NCBI GenBank assembly: GCA_963978905.1
Contig: OZ022259.1
Coordinates: 54,516,727 to 54,580,726 of the forward strand
Origin: Trichostrongylus colubriformis
Taxonomy: Eukaryota; Nematoda; Chromadorea; Rhabditida; Trichostrongylidae
Length of the DNA stretch: 64,000 nucleotides
Direction of reading: 5' to 3'
Shown: in pieces, positions 47,499 through 59,220 of the stretch
Position numbering within the stretch: the first letter of the stretch is position 1
Layout of the letters: each line of letters starts with the position of its first letter
Notes under the pieces: generated by a model
What the model was told of the DNA's origin: nothing
What the model saw: the letters and a program-made list of their open reading frames with translations, nothing else
Database searches by the model: none
Program-made: the position numbers and the translations under genes

Positions 47499-48416
47499 CA
47501 GGGCGTCCAAAATCATGGGCGCCAATGTATTGCAATATTTTGTTGGCGTCAATAGAGTGAATAGAAACCCAACCCATTTATAACTTTACTCACATCTTAA
47601 GTAACAAGACACAGCAGTCATATCATAAGTTTCTCTGCCCCGACAAGGATACAGGCTCAAAGTCTCTCTATCACTCAACCACCCATGGCACGCATGTTTT
47701 TCCATACATTCCTTCCCAAATCTTTCTCAGGGCTACCTTATGTGACTCCATACTAGGATGGCTGACTCGTCAGACCTTGCCTCTAGTTGAGGACCCCGGC
47801 AGGAGATCAATGGAATCATGTTTTGGGAAATTTGACGGACGTTTTGAAAAGTGAAGACATCGAAAAAATCGTGTCGGCAGCGCTTTGGTATCAATTTGAT
47901 TCTATAAACTAAAGCGCCTTGCCGCAAAACTCACCAAGTTTGTTGCGAAGGACTAGTGAGGCGAGTGCTTTATAATGTCTAACAGCGTGTTCTTCAAGTT
48001 CACATTCCCCCAAGCTTCACGTCGAAATCGACGGAAACCAATAGCGTGTCATTATTGGACCCTCAATCACTACTGGAACCCGCTTAGAAGTATTCAAACG
48101 TCCTGTCAGCACGATATACCCCACCAGACGTTGTTGGCCACAATGGGTTGCCGTTAACTGTTCAAGCCACGAAAATTTTTTAATTCGAGTACGGCGAGAT
48201 GCGTGTCACCGTCGAAGTGGATGACCGCGAAGTCCATTTGAAAAAATTTTGAAATCTCAAAAATATCATGACTTTCACCCCAGCAAGTATGCACCCTGGT
48301 AAAAGAAGATCCTGTGCACCCACCGAGCAGCAAATGAAAGAAGAAGCGCTGATACCATTTGTATGGAGGAATCCAAAGAAATATGACATAGGCGCCCATA
48401 ATTTTGGGACACCCTG
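47499..48416. mobile_element. TA-flanked TIR element, CAGGGTGTCC ends
   Basis: A 918-bp element with ends CAGGGCGTCCAAAATCATGG and the inverted ATTATGGGCGCC-type end (right: GGCGCCCATAATTTTGGGAC then ACCCTG), flanked by TA (47497-47498, 48417-48418). This TIR type is common in Tc1/mariner-superfamily elements. Minus-strand ORFs (48154-48447, 47733-47927) are probably remnants of its protein but carry no motif I can assign; stops separate them. Confidence 0.75.
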
Positions 48417-48418
48417 TA

Positions 48419-50107
48419 GATATAAGTAGTTTCGCTACTTGATTCACATGGATTTCTTACAGTTGAGCAAATCGTGGAATAGGGACTCACCCTGTGATGT
48501 AGTGGCAATTTTTTATTCGTTGCATAGCCTCGATTCCATACCAGAGTCATTTTTGCAGACTACATACAACTGCTTTTGCTGTTCTGTTGTGGGCCCACAC
48601 CAGCTCGCGAAGACCAAGTCATACCACCTATCAGTACACCTTCGCCTTAAGAGTCCTGGAGCATCGCCGATCACGGAAGATTCCAGGAGACTCCCTTCAA
48701 CTCATCCAAACCGCTTTTTCAAGGTTGTACATTCTGATTCACAACCCCTCCAAAGGCTAAACCGCTTCAGAGATTTCGGAAGTCTTTCACCGCTTCCATA
48801 TTTTCGCAAAGGCAACAACTCCAACAGAGCTGACGAAGAAAGGATCTCGAGGCGAATTTGCCGTTTGTAATGAAATACATATCGTTCGTCGGGCTTCTGG
48901 ACGATGATCTCTAATCTGTACGCTAAATTCAACAAATATTCCCTGAATGGGGTCATGGAGGTTTTTCTGGGCAAGTATTACCATTACATCATAAGGTGAG
49001 GGTGCCCGTTACGGACGAGTCAAGCATTGCTGCTCAAAATCAGCGCGACAGCCGTGTGACAGTCGTGTCGTAACTTTCGAACAAATCAAGAATTTGCTCA
49101 AATTTCGGAAAGATCCGGGCAGTTGCTGGAAAGCAGCACATAAGCGAAGGGAAACTGATTTTTGATTCGGACCTTTCTAAGAAAATGCTTTCTTTGGCAC
49201 TAGCTGCATGCACTGACATAGTTGAGCATCCGCATAATGCATGCCTAAGTTATCTTTGTTATAGTAATTTTTTGTGGAAAATCAAAAATACTACTTTCTT
49301 CACGGCCTACCTACTTTTCCGACTTTATACCAAAAGCTCTATTTGGCTGAGAATTCGCACACAAGTCGATCCGTACCCCTCGTCACGGCTACATATTCGT
49401 TGTACAACCACGCCTGATTCGAGCATTACTTGCGTGGACCCAGTCACACAAGCTGGATCATCACCAAGTTCTCTACAGTCTTGTAGTTAGGAATAGTGCA
49501 GCACGCCAAAACCACTGCTGCAATTCGTTCAAATGATAGCATCTTTGGAAATGTTTTCCAGACAGAAAAAGTATGGCTTCAAACGGAGGAAAAAACTCGC
49601 GAAGAAAACCCAAACATGGTATCACCAATGTGGATCAAGAGGATTACCAATGTGCTACGCTGAAGCATCACGGCTCACGCGCTACTCGCGTACCCATCTG
49701 CGCTATGGGCGAGAAACATTCCTACACACTTAAAGCTGATGCATTTAGGAGAATTTCTATAGCTCCATTATGAGAATCGCTTAGAATTTTCGAAATACGA
49801 GCTTGTACGTTGTACGTTGTATTTGTACGTTTCATGACACCAATGCTTGAAATACAGCCCGCGAATTATCAAATACTATGCTTAATATGCTGGACACTGC
49901 AAAGCTTACCACCGTCTGATATGTTTATTAAACTCCAATAGCATTAAACCTTTATAGGTAATTCAATAAAATTTAATTTTTCCTAATCAAACCATAAGTC
50001 GAGTAGGGGATTAAAAGAAAATTGACACAAATGGAATTTTCATAATATGATATACTATGACGAGTTTTTTAAGTGCAGAGCACGACAATTCTCGTCATTT
50101 GTAATGT
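48419..50107. other. No confident gene
   Basis: Plus-strand ORF 48439-48870 (143 codons) overlaps minus-strand ORF 48702-48974 (90 codons, basic). Neither has a recognised motif, and which strand, if any, is coding cannot be decided. Frames at 49185-49490 and 49533-49773 are likewise unassigned. A GTACGTTGTACGTTGTATTTGT-like short tandem lies near 49804. Confidence 0.35.
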
Positions 50108-50349
50108 GTTTTCTGGCAGCCAATTACGGAGGCGGTGGGGGTGCAATGGGCGGAGCAGTACCCACTCGCAAGATTCATAGATCAGATCCTGGATCAATCC
50201 TCACCCATGCCCACACAGCTTTCTATCCTCCGATGATGGGGTTACCTCTAGATCAATGGGGTGGGACAATCACACTGACTCGTACCCAGGCTGTACCCCA
50301 CAAATCATCGAATAGACCAAATCGTATACGAATGTCATCCCTACTCTGA
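50108..50349 (+). CDS. Possible terminal exon, Gly/Pro-rich
   Basis: TTTTCTGGCAG at 50109-50119 is a good nematode-like 3' splice site and opens directly into NYGGGGGAMGGAV, then HTAFYPPMMGLPLDQWGG, ending at a TGA at 50347-50349. Composition (Gly tract, Pro/Tyr/Trp-rich tail) resembles low-complexity tails of nuclear or RNA-binding proteins, but this is inference only. An AATAAA-like TAATAAAAC lies about 190 bp downstream. No upstream exon was linked. Confidence 0.3.
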
Positions 50350-50646
50350 AGTGGGATAGGGTGCACGGACTACCCAAAAAGAAGTTGGTTGACACCATAA
50401 GCTTTACGCTTTACTGTTTTCAATGCTTGTGTCCTCGAACAAAATGGAGATGCTTTCACAACTGAAGGTAGAATAATTCCCGCCTGGAAAAACGAGGACC
50501 TGATCCAGGCGTGAACTTCGGGCAAATAACGAGTTTTCCATGTAATAAAACGAAAACCAATTACCCTCCAATTCGAGCACTAGCTTGTAAAGAAATTCGG
50601 CAGTTTCGGACTTCATCAAGATTGATCTAGAATTTCGGAGATTATA

Positions 50647-51688
50647 TTGGGTCATTCCATGAGTACTGTCGTTTTTTTTTTTCAAGCAAAAATTTTTGCC
50701 ATAAAATCACAAGTTTTGCAGCACATCATATACCATTCGGAAGAAAATTTTCTGCTTTACAGAAAGACATGATTAGTTTTCGAGTATGTTAGAATGGCGC
50801 CGACATTTAGGCTGGCGAAGAGGTATGTAGGTCCAGCAGACAGAAATTGGCCAAACCGGCAATCAATTATAACACTATATTTTACTTGAGGAAAACTAAC
50901 CAATCATGTTTCCCGTACTTAGTCCCGACCTCTCCTGCAAGTTCCACTAGTCGGTTGCTTGATAAGCCACGTCGCTCTTTTTCCACATTTAGGTTTTCCG
51001 CCACAACTTGGTGATTGAGAAAATTTCTTCGAACCAACGCAAGAAAATTTTCCCAACCAATCACTTGAAAGAGTGGTGAAATGTTAAGAACAGGTGGTGG
51101 GTAGGAATGGGGAAATACCACTGATCGGATTCCTTAACTATCTCATGGAAAAAATAAATTGTAAAAAATGTCAGCTGGACCCCTATCACATGGTATTAAG
51201 ACTCAATCTGAATCGCAGCCAAAGCTAACTAGAAAGATGTGTTCGATAGAGCAGAAAAAGTTCTTCGAAGTGGTTCATAAAACACTCTAAGCAAGGAGTT
51301 TGAAAGAAAAAATTACATTTTGAGTAAGTGTGGGTGCTTTCGAAAAAAAAAATTTTAGAAAAAGAACGACAAGACTTCTTGGTCAACTAAATATTAAAAC
51401 TTGTAGAAGAGGTCAGGACTAAGTACACGACACATGATTGGTTGATTTTCCTAAAGTGAATTATAGTGTTTCAATTGATTGCCGGTTTGGCCAATTTTTA
51501 TCGGCTGGACCTACCTCTTCGCCAGCCTGAATGTCGGCCCCATTCCAACAAGCTCAGAACCCAAACATGATATTTTATAGTGCAGGAAAACCTCTTTCAA
51601 ATGATATATGACATGATGCAGAAACTTGTGTTTTCATAGGAAAAATTTATGCTTGAAAAAATACGACATTACTTATGGAATGACCCAA
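50647..51688. mobile_element. TTGGGTCATT fold-back element, copy 2
   Basis: A 1042-bp copy with ends TTGGGTCATTCCATGAGTAC and TTATGGAATGACCCAA and exact TA duplications (50645-50646, 51689-51690). The arms are about 400 bp. The left arm encodes, on the minus strand 50882-51121, a 79-codon frame with HQVVAENLNVEKERRGLSSN and LVELAGEVGTKYGKHDWLVF. The right arm carries the mirrored, more decayed version on the plus strand (LVEEVRTKYTTHDWLIFLK). Conservation of this frame with copy 1 indicates a real ancestral protein end, probably transposase. Confidence 0.88.
50882..51121 (-). pseudogene. Conserved C-terminal coding relic in fold-back arm
   Basis: 79 codons, ending VFLK and stop. The same segment is readable in the left arm of the copy at 15767 (ARGDLSSNQLVESIEEVG then AKYKTHDS) and in mirrored form in both right arms, so the reading frame was constrained in an ancestor. 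It sits where a Tc1/mariner-type element would carry the 3' end of its transposase, reading towards the terminus. No catalytic motif is included, so the assignment to transposase is inference. Confidence 0.55.
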
Positions 51689-51690
51689 TA

Positions 51691-52502
51691 AAATCAGACC
51701 ACTTGGCCTATAATACTCCTTAGGCATGAAAAGAGTTGGATATACGATATATTTTCTGGATATACGCTATTGAAATTCCATGAGTTTGCGAGTTAAAAGG
51801 GCAAGCTTATAACATATCCTAAGTGATAAAAGACCTTTTCGATGACTTGATTTCATGAGTTGCATTCGAGCAGCAATTTAGGCAAACACAAATGTAACAT
51901 AGCATGTTTGAGAATTCGCTGCGTTCGTCGGTCCTTATTGTTCAGAGAGAATTAGAATTGCTCCATCGGAGCGCTTTAGAAACATCGAGAAGCGATCCAC
52001 GTCTATATTCTGGGAGAACGGCTGAAGGGAGTACGCATCATGCTGAGAAAAGTATGTAAAATTGAAAGGGTTTTTTCGAATGAATAGGTGCAACTCGAGC
52101 AGAGTTATGATTTTTCGACCAAGAAACTGCGAATAGAGCCGACAATCCCTTTACCATCAATTACTTCTGGAAGCAAGTATTCTGTTGGGATTCCCATTGG
52201 GACTTATTTTGTTATTATCCACGGTTTACTTTTTCCTTGTTTATTCCCATAATCGCTATCGTGTCCTCGTTGATTTCACTATCAATATACATGTTTTCTA
52301 CTCGTAAAACCATTACACGAAAGCGAACCCATGTAAATCAATCATGATACATTCGCAGGCTGTTGGTCCTCCGCCACTTTCTAATGCTCACTTCTCCTAT
52401 ACAGACAGTCTACTTCGAAAATTATGAGCTCACCACATTTAGGAACGTAACTTCACTAAAGAGGAAGCACCTCGCTTGAAAGGAGTAAAAGCATCGTCTG
52501 GA
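51691..52502. other. Nothing recognised
   Basis: A/T-rich sequence with no ORF of note and no repeat match. Confidence 0.35.
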
Positions 52503-52876
52503 GGAATAGTGCACGAAAAATTGAAATTCTGTTATACCCATATATTTATGTTGTATTTGCTAAGGCGGCTGCATGCAAAGTTTCACGCGAAAGTGAGAAT
52601 ACGGCCACATACAGCCTCTTAAAGTGGTAGCCGAGGGAGCAGGTCTCAGAGTGGGACTGTTTGCGTAACTTTCTGTTCCTACCATACGTCTGCGACCGCA
52701 GCGGACGATGGGGAGGGCACTTACTCTAAGGTCCCCCCTTTCGACCACCACTTTGAGGAGCTGTATCATAGCCAAATTACTCATTTTCGCGTGAAACTTT
52801 GCATGCGGCCCCTATTAAGCACCAGCAACATGAATATATGGGTAACGGAGGAACTCATTTTTCCTTGTGCGATTCC
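52503..52876. mobile_element. Fold-back repeat C, copy with both arms
   Basis: About 374 bp. The left end GGAATAGTGCACGAAAAATT is mirrored by TTTTTCCTTGTGCGATTCC at the right end. Arms of about 100 bp share ACCCATATATTYATGTTG and GGGGCCGCATGCAAAGTTTC (inverted). Copies or fragments occur at 10255, 56090 and 59221. Short ORFs (52560-52784, 52791-52976) run through the arms. Confidence 0.8.
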
Positions 52877-53756
52877 GCATTCGTTTCAAGCAATAGCATG
52901 CAAGTTCAAAAAGTGTAATTTGCCTATTCGCGTGCATCCAAAGCTGTGTCACATAAATCGTCCCAAACTTCCATAAGAGTAGTCTCAGAAGCAGCGACTG
53001 AACTGTGAGGAGTAGCACACGAGACTATGATGTTTTGCCCCGGCGCTTGCATACAGTAACCTCAAATGTCAAACTGGATGTAGAGGCGGCACGCGCAGAC
53101 ATCTTGTGCTACAGTACGCCAACCACATGATTGGTTGCTGAGCCATTGAGCGTAAAGTGAACGAATTCTGTTTTCTGCATTTTGTATATTTCATTTTCCA
53201 GCATGTTCAAGCTGAGATATTCGACTACCACAATACTGAAAGTGCATGATCCGACAGCAGAAGGAAATTCGCGGTGTTGATAATTGAATTGACGTACGTC
53301 TGGTGTGAAAATATGGAAATCAAATCAAATTATACATCGCGGGGCGACGCGTTCTGATAACTGAATTGACATCGCGGTGCGACGCGTCGAACGGTCTGTC
53401 TCTACGGCTATTACCAATGAAATTCCATAAAAATAGCCCATACGAAAATGAAATTCATTTAATTAATATGCGTTAATACCCATTGCGGATAAGGAAAAAA
53501 AGGATTCCCATGTACACCTCGTTTGAACGTATATGCTTAAGCACCTTCCCAAGCCTACATAAAATCCACTTCACCTGGTTCACAAACACCTTTTCGCATA
53601 GCCAGCATCTTTTATGGTTCGCGATCTTGCTGCTGATTTGAGTGCATCAGCTGCACCCCTTCTCCGTGTCTCACGACTAGTGAATCAATAATCGCTCAGA
53701 ATGGGAGCGAGCTCAACCACCGTGCCGACGAGCGGGTCGTCTGAGTATCTGATTGT
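52877..53756. other. Nothing recognised
   Basis: No ORF or repeat of note. A short direct duplication (ATAATTGAATTGAC and ATAACTGAATTGAC with CGGGGCGACGCGT-like sequence) lies near 53280-53390. Confidence 0.35.
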
Positions 53757-53981
53757 CACAAGTTTTCTTCTCGACGTGAGCGTCACCTTGGAAATTCGTT
53801 CGCCTGAGGCCGAGTCTGATTTGGTTGGGTGGGCGTGGCTTGGTTACGTTCAAGCAGGCGCAATACCTTGAGGGTACATCGCGCAACCGCAACAAAGGTG
53901 CGCCTGAGCAATTATCCGAGAATCTACTTGCTCCAAGGAAAAAAGGGCCACTATTGTGATTATAGCGTGGTGTGCCTTTGA
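53757..53981. repeat. Fold-back element G, right arm only
   Basis: Matches about 12590-12795 in the same orientation: GGAAATTCGT, CTGAGGCC, GTGGCTTGGTT, TGAGGGT.CA, CGCAACAA and TGATTAT.GCGTG. The left arm is absent. A 130-codon minus ORF (53713-54105) crosses it and has no motif. Confidence 0.6.
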
Positions 53982-54235
53982 AACATGGGTCCTTTTTTTG
54001 CTTTTTTTTTCGGAGAGTGTGTGTCAGCCGAATTGAATGTACTCCAGCAAGCGTAAACGTGCACCCTTCAATACTCAATGATAGAGCCTCTCCCTTAATT
54101 AACACTTCAATGAACGTTCATTAGGCTTGATTTCCCCTCTTCTCCCTCCACCACCAACGTGAACCTAACCGAATAAATAGAGAAAAGGACATAAAAAGGT
54201 ATTTTTCTGTCTTTCAATGAGAGAAAAAAATTAAA

Positions 54236-54480
54236 ATGAAATCAATATGTCTGGCATACCGTAAGATAAAACGTCTGTACGTGCGCTTTCACATTTTGCT
54301 GAGAAGATCGGCAAGTCTTTCAGTCATGGAGGCTGTAGAACTCGAAGTACCCGGCAAGCAACCGCAAGGAACTTCAAAGAAAATGTGGAGAGACGTCATC
54401 AAAATCGACCTCGCATAAGTGAGAGCCACGACAGAAGATGCCTTGAATGGAAATACGTGGCGAAAACGGGAGTGTGGCAA
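54236..54480 (+). pseudogene. RTE-type LINE 3' coding end, decayed
   Basis: The plus strand reads RFHILLRRSASLSVMEAVEL, then VPGKQPQGTSKKMWRDVIK and IDLA, a TAA stop, and in frame VRATTEDALNGNTWRKR. This matches the conserved tail of nematode RTE-like non-LTR retrotransposons (family knowledge: WxGHxLRR...PGKRPxGxPKKRWxDVIKxDL...TxEDAxDRxxWR). The frame is closed at 54416-54418 where Glu is expected. The RT and endonuclease domains are not present in the window, so this is a 5'-truncated, dead copy. Confidence 0.75.
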
Positions 54481-54894
54481 GTGTTTCGGTAATTAGTGCG
54501 GGTTCAAGTCACCTGTGGGTGGGTTTACTACACAATATGATTTATTTACCAATTTACTGCTTTCAAGATCTTGGCTACGCAACTGGTCTACTTATATCAA
54601 GGGTCAAAGAAGAAAGACAGGTTTTGCAAAGTTAAGTAGGATAAAGTTGGATGTATATAAAATAATAACAAAATTCTGACATTTTACTGAATACCAACTG
54701 AAAGCGGATAAGTTTTACAAAAAAGGTGGGAGGCTTCACTGAGACAATCTCTAATGTAAAGTTTAGTCTCATGAGTGTTGAACTCGTCGTTTCCATGGTG
54801 GATGACTCGCCACGCAGCACTTGTGCGCTGATCTCTAGGAACCGTGGTCGGAACATTTGCACACCACCCATTTATTTTGCGGTTGAACTTACTG

Positions 54895-55108
54895 TACACA
54901 AGCGTCGGAACAGAGCTTTGTGATCTTCTGGAGTAGCACAGACTTCGCGCTTCAAAAATCTCGACACGAAGTGGTTGAGAAGCTTAGCATTCGAGCAGTC
55001 CGGAGGAATTGTTGCTGCAAACCCGCGGTGGAGCACCAGAACTCTGCATCCCACAATATTCGAGAAAAAACCGACCGGCAAAAACCACTCAACAATGTCA
55101 TCAACCAC
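54895..55108 (-). CDS. Exon-like ORF with a 5' splice site
   Basis: The minus strand reads VGCRVLVLHRGFAATIPPD then LLNHFVSRFLKREVCATPED and KALFRRLCT, followed by ACA/GTAAGT, a textbook nematode donor. The frame is otherwise open, with even codon-like composition. I do not recognise the domain. The minus strand upstream contains a second plausible exon at 55127-55220 after ATTTTCAG. The possible intron between them would be only about 16 bp, so they may not be joined directly. It may be part of a host gene or an old element. Confidence 0.35.
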
Positions 55109-55126
55109 ACCTACTATTACGAAATT

Positions 55127-55220
55127 TACTTATTTAGAGGAATCAATTCGAAATCTTTTTTCTCTGGGCGGGTGCGGAAAGGTTTCGATGAATTCCACCA
55201 CCACCGTTTCACCCTGAAAA
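55127..55220 (-). CDS. Exon-like ORF after a 3' splice site
   Basis: AATTTTCAG then GETVVVEFIETFPHPPREKR and FRIDSSK before TAA, on the minus strand. The acceptor fits the nematode TTTTCAG consensus. It is short, no family is recognised, and its relation to 54895-55108 is unclear. Confidence 0.28.
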
Positions 55221-56089
55221 TTGATGGGATCCATGCTGTAAACTGCCCAAGGGTCTTGGACGTGGGGGGTATTAGGTGTGACTAAAAATTTCTGTGGACG
55301 GAGGAAGTTTAGACCATGGGCGACGTCAGGTAACTCGAGAACTATTCATTTTATCCTCTCCTAGTAAATGTGATTCGCAGAACTCCAAGGACACGAAGCG
55401 CGCGTATGAAATGAAACTAGCAAAACCGCAGAAGCGCAGGAACGAACATCTGACATTAGCCTGACATAAGAGGAGGATCATGACAGTGTACATTTGTTGT
55501 TTGCAAAGACTTCTGAACAATTCTCACTTGATTTAGCAATCGGAAACATGCAAACGCCACTACTACAGATTCAATCGAGCGTGCCACCGGAGCACATGCA
55601 CATGCACAAACATTCGCTCTTTTACCACTCCCGAACTAACGTAATCGCATAGTTCATAAAAGTCCTAGTACTAGAAGTAACTAAGGGATATATACTTCAG
55701 AAATTGTCGTGAGATGGTCTATTTCTGCACCAAAATGCTCCAAAATGCATTTCCAGTCTACTCTGGAACTGACGAGCAATATCTTTTTCAACGATTCGTA
55801 AATATATTAGAGAAAACGTAAGCGAAAATTCCGTGATCCCAATTTCCTCCGAAATCACTCTATACACGATACAGTTAATGAATGGAAACACGAAAAGAAC
55901 CAAGAAATTTCCTCCATTCCAAAGCAGAAAAAGAAAAAAAAAACTGAAAAAAGAGCAGCTCGTTTGAACTGCCGCCAGGCAGCCTTTAAACAGCCTTCGG
56001 CGGAAAAATGCAGTTCAAATTTCCGCGCCCAATGTTGTTTTGCTTCTCACTCTGCTCCCTTTCCACGTGATCCGCCTCTTTATTCCCAC
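55221..56089. other. Nothing recognised
   Basis: Short ORFs without motifs. Confidence 0.35.
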
Positions 56090-56242
56090 AAACCTCGTAG
56101 TGGTGCCCCCTCGGTCACTTTGAGGAGTCCTATCCCAGCAAGATTCCTGTCTCTTCGGGTGAAACTTTGCATGCGGCCTTACTAAGGAAATGTAAAATAA
56201 ATAATGGGTAACAGAAGAACTTCAATTAACGTGAACGATTCC
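56090..56242. repeat. Fold-back repeat C, right half
   Basis: GTCACTTTGAGGAG, GGGTGAAACTTTGCATGCGG and GTGAACGATTCC follow the order of the right arm of 52503-52876. No left arm was found upstream. Confidence 0.6.
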
Positions 56243-59220
56243 TCTGGACATCAAAAGAGCTTGCGCTGGGGCCTTGTAGAACAGTAACGTGTCTGCCACT
56301 ACCTGATTGATGTCTGACTCACAAGTCGATCTGCCTAAACCCTGGGGAGAAGGAGCTTTTGGGAAGAGTGCATCACTGCTAACGTTCGTTATGGAATACC
56401 ACTTTTAGCTCGAAGAAATTGCTTTCTCATCACGGAACTCCTTCCTTTATCCCAAAGAAAACCACGTTCAACCAACCTGGCTAATGATGCTCTCTCATGT
56501 GGCATGCATAGCACCCAAAACCTTAATCTTTCATCAGTGCCAGATAGAAACTAGTTTCTTCCAGCAAGTAATTATCAATAATTGAGCGCTGGACCGCTCA
56601 TTCCTTGACTCCGCCGATTTTTACAGTAGTTTTGCGATTAGATCTGGTGCAACTCGTAAATACGCTTTTAAGTATCAGTATCACTTTAATCTGCCGGAAT
56701 CTCACTCACACTATTTCCACTGTATTTAGAGATTTTCAGAGCAAAACAAGTCGACAGGGGTTCTCGGTTCCTGAGTATTAGAAGTCTAATGGGCTCGAAT
56801 GGACTGCACCCACGACCCATGGAAGCCGTCTATCCGGCTAGTCATCTGCTCTCACCCACTGCCTCTTTCTGTAAGGCTGGAATGGCCTTAAAGTAATCAC
56901 TAGTCGAATAAAGGTTTAAATTCGTGGTCAACTTCAAAATGCTACGGTAAAAATTGGTTATTGGCAAGAATTTCAGTTCCAGGATTTTTAAATCTTCCTT
57001 TTTGCATGCTTTTAATTTCCGGATCACTCAGATTTCAAGGAACTTGGTGGCTGTGGAACCCAATCTGAGGACCATTTCTGGCCAAAAATTTTTCGTGTTT
57101 AGTGCCTACGAACAATGGAGGTAGGAAATCATCCCGGTCGAGAGGTTCACGCAAATTTTTCGAACCACAGACCAAAGTATGACTTTTACCGCATTACGTT
57201 CTCCAATGCAGCAGTTACGAAGCATCGCGTCACCACGATTTCCGTTTCAAAAACTTACTGACAACGCAGAGATCGCCAAACAGCGATCACATTTCAATAG
57301 CTTTTTCTAGCAAATGCAAGTTGAAAGCATGAAGCATACTGCATCTCTAAGAGCTTGAAAAGAAGTTCATCTGTAGTTGGAGATGTGAGTTTGTAAAAAA
57401 ATTTCTCAATGATATCACTCACGGTGGTATAATACTTGCATAAAAGAAGTGAGTGGGCGTGGCCAAAACCTACTTAGGACAGATCCTTTTGTAGCAACAC
57501 TTCAGGCATAGAGAGGCTGTGGAGCAATTGCAATGAGTCCCCAATATCAAGTAATATTAGACAATATGAACTTATGAACAGAACTTTCTGCTCACAAACG
57601 AACTACGGTGAAGTGGCATATTGAAAGGTGGCGCTGTTCCCGCATGCATGGGCCAGAGACTGATCCCAAATTTAATGGGCTCAGGCCGACCAAGCCTTCC
57701 ATCCTTCCGAGACAGGTGATACCAGGCCATCGCATTCACCTGCCACCACGATTGTGAGTGGAACTGGAATGCGTGATGCATCCCAGAAAGGGGCTTGATC
57801 AAAGCTCCATGGGTTTACTCGTTGCATCGCTGATCGAACGGAAGTTATTAATCTTCAGGATGAAGAATATGGATGATAATGTCGGAATTCTAAAAGGAAT
57901 GTGTGTACACCAGTAAACTGCCATATTGGTGATACGCTACGGTTTATCAGCACTCCAAAGCGGATTGCCGGTCGCACCCGCGAAGAGGTGTACACGTAAG
58001 GGGCCTAATCAGGCCTAATCTGCTTCTTCGAGCGCGGTCTGCTTCCTTTCCAATATTGAACCACAGCTGAACACCATAACGCAAAGCTGCTCCCTAGTTT
58101 CGTGGAGGCACTTCAAAAGCTAAAAACTCAAATCAAGATTCCTTTCTCACGATGTATAGGGTTGAGGAATGAGTTCCAGCGGTATTTTCGTTCTCTGTTT
58201 TTCACATTGTTCCCTTCATTTTTCGGCAAAGCTTATATATGTGTTCGATAGGGCTTCTTCTGAAGACAAGGTTCGAAGGAGTCGCTATCGAACCAAAGTT
58301 ATTGTCTCAAGGGTGCTGAGCAAAAGTTTCGTCACAGGCACGGCAGAGGCAAAAAAAGAGATTCCTTGATTCTCTTAAAGCTGTGAAGATCGGGAATGTG
58401 AATTGAAGGTTCGCTTGAGCTGAATTAGCGGCCTTCTTTCAACAGGAGCCACAAGAAGCGATGACTATTGAAATTTTAGTAAGTCCTGCTCCATTTCTCA
58501 AGACCGCTTATTCGAATCATCCATCAAACTAGACAAAAGAATACAAAGCAGAGCAGCAAAGTGTAAGCCACTCGAGTTGCCATCTTCACCTTTGATGGAC
58601 CCCTAAGAGTCAGAGCAATTCAAGTGAAACACGAAAAATAGATTTAAAAAGGCTGAATTCAGATAAAACGCAAAAGGCTTTTCTATTAGAGACGTTGTAC
58701 GATGATAGAGCAGCTCAGCAGATTTCAAATAATAAAATGAGAGTCCCGAAGACACAAGCGATAGCCTATACTCCTCTCAAAACACATAAGAGTTGACAGT
58801 GAGAAGGATGATGAGAAGAGAGTACAATCCACAATGAAGAATTTGATATTCATGCACGTACTCTGGTGCATACTGTATTCTGGTATCACACTTGAATCGC
58901 AGCTCAGAATATGGTAGAGCTGCTCAACGCTCTCACCTTCAACTACTACTAAATTAACCAATACTTCCAAGCGTGATGAGGAAACTACCAAATTATCCAG
59001 TTAGGGAGGCATGTACGCGGAAAATTTGAGACGATCATAGCTTATTCCTAGCATGTCGACATTGTATACGTCTTTAGGACTGAGAACTTCGTCATATTAT
59101 GTGTTTTGTATAGGAAAAGAACGAATTTCGAGGTATATTTTCGCCAACTAAAAGGTATGCGTGAACATGACCGTCATAAACAGGAGTGCGTTGGGAAATG
59201 CTCTGACCGAGTCTTCAAAG
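56243..59220. other. Long stretch without a recognisable gene
   Basis: ORFs are at most 88 codons (58725-58991, minus) and lack motifs. The 57572-57802 minus frame (FHSQSWWQVNAMAWYHLSRK) has unusual Trp/His content and might derive from a dispersed repeat, but no second copy is in the window. Confidence 0.35.

Noticed and set aside
48439..48870. 143-codon plus-strand ORF as a gene
   Set aside because: No motif, an overlapping 90-codon frame on the opposite strand, and a start next to the end of a TIR element; chance is as likely.
53280..53390. GCGACGCGT duplicated segments as regulatory sites
   Set aside because: Only two degenerate direct copies next to no gene; not enough to call a site.
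54490..54520. GCGGGTTCAAGTCACCTG as a B box of a tRNA or SINE
   Set aside because: It follows directly after the RTE coding relic and lacks an A box; it is more likely LINE 3' sequence.
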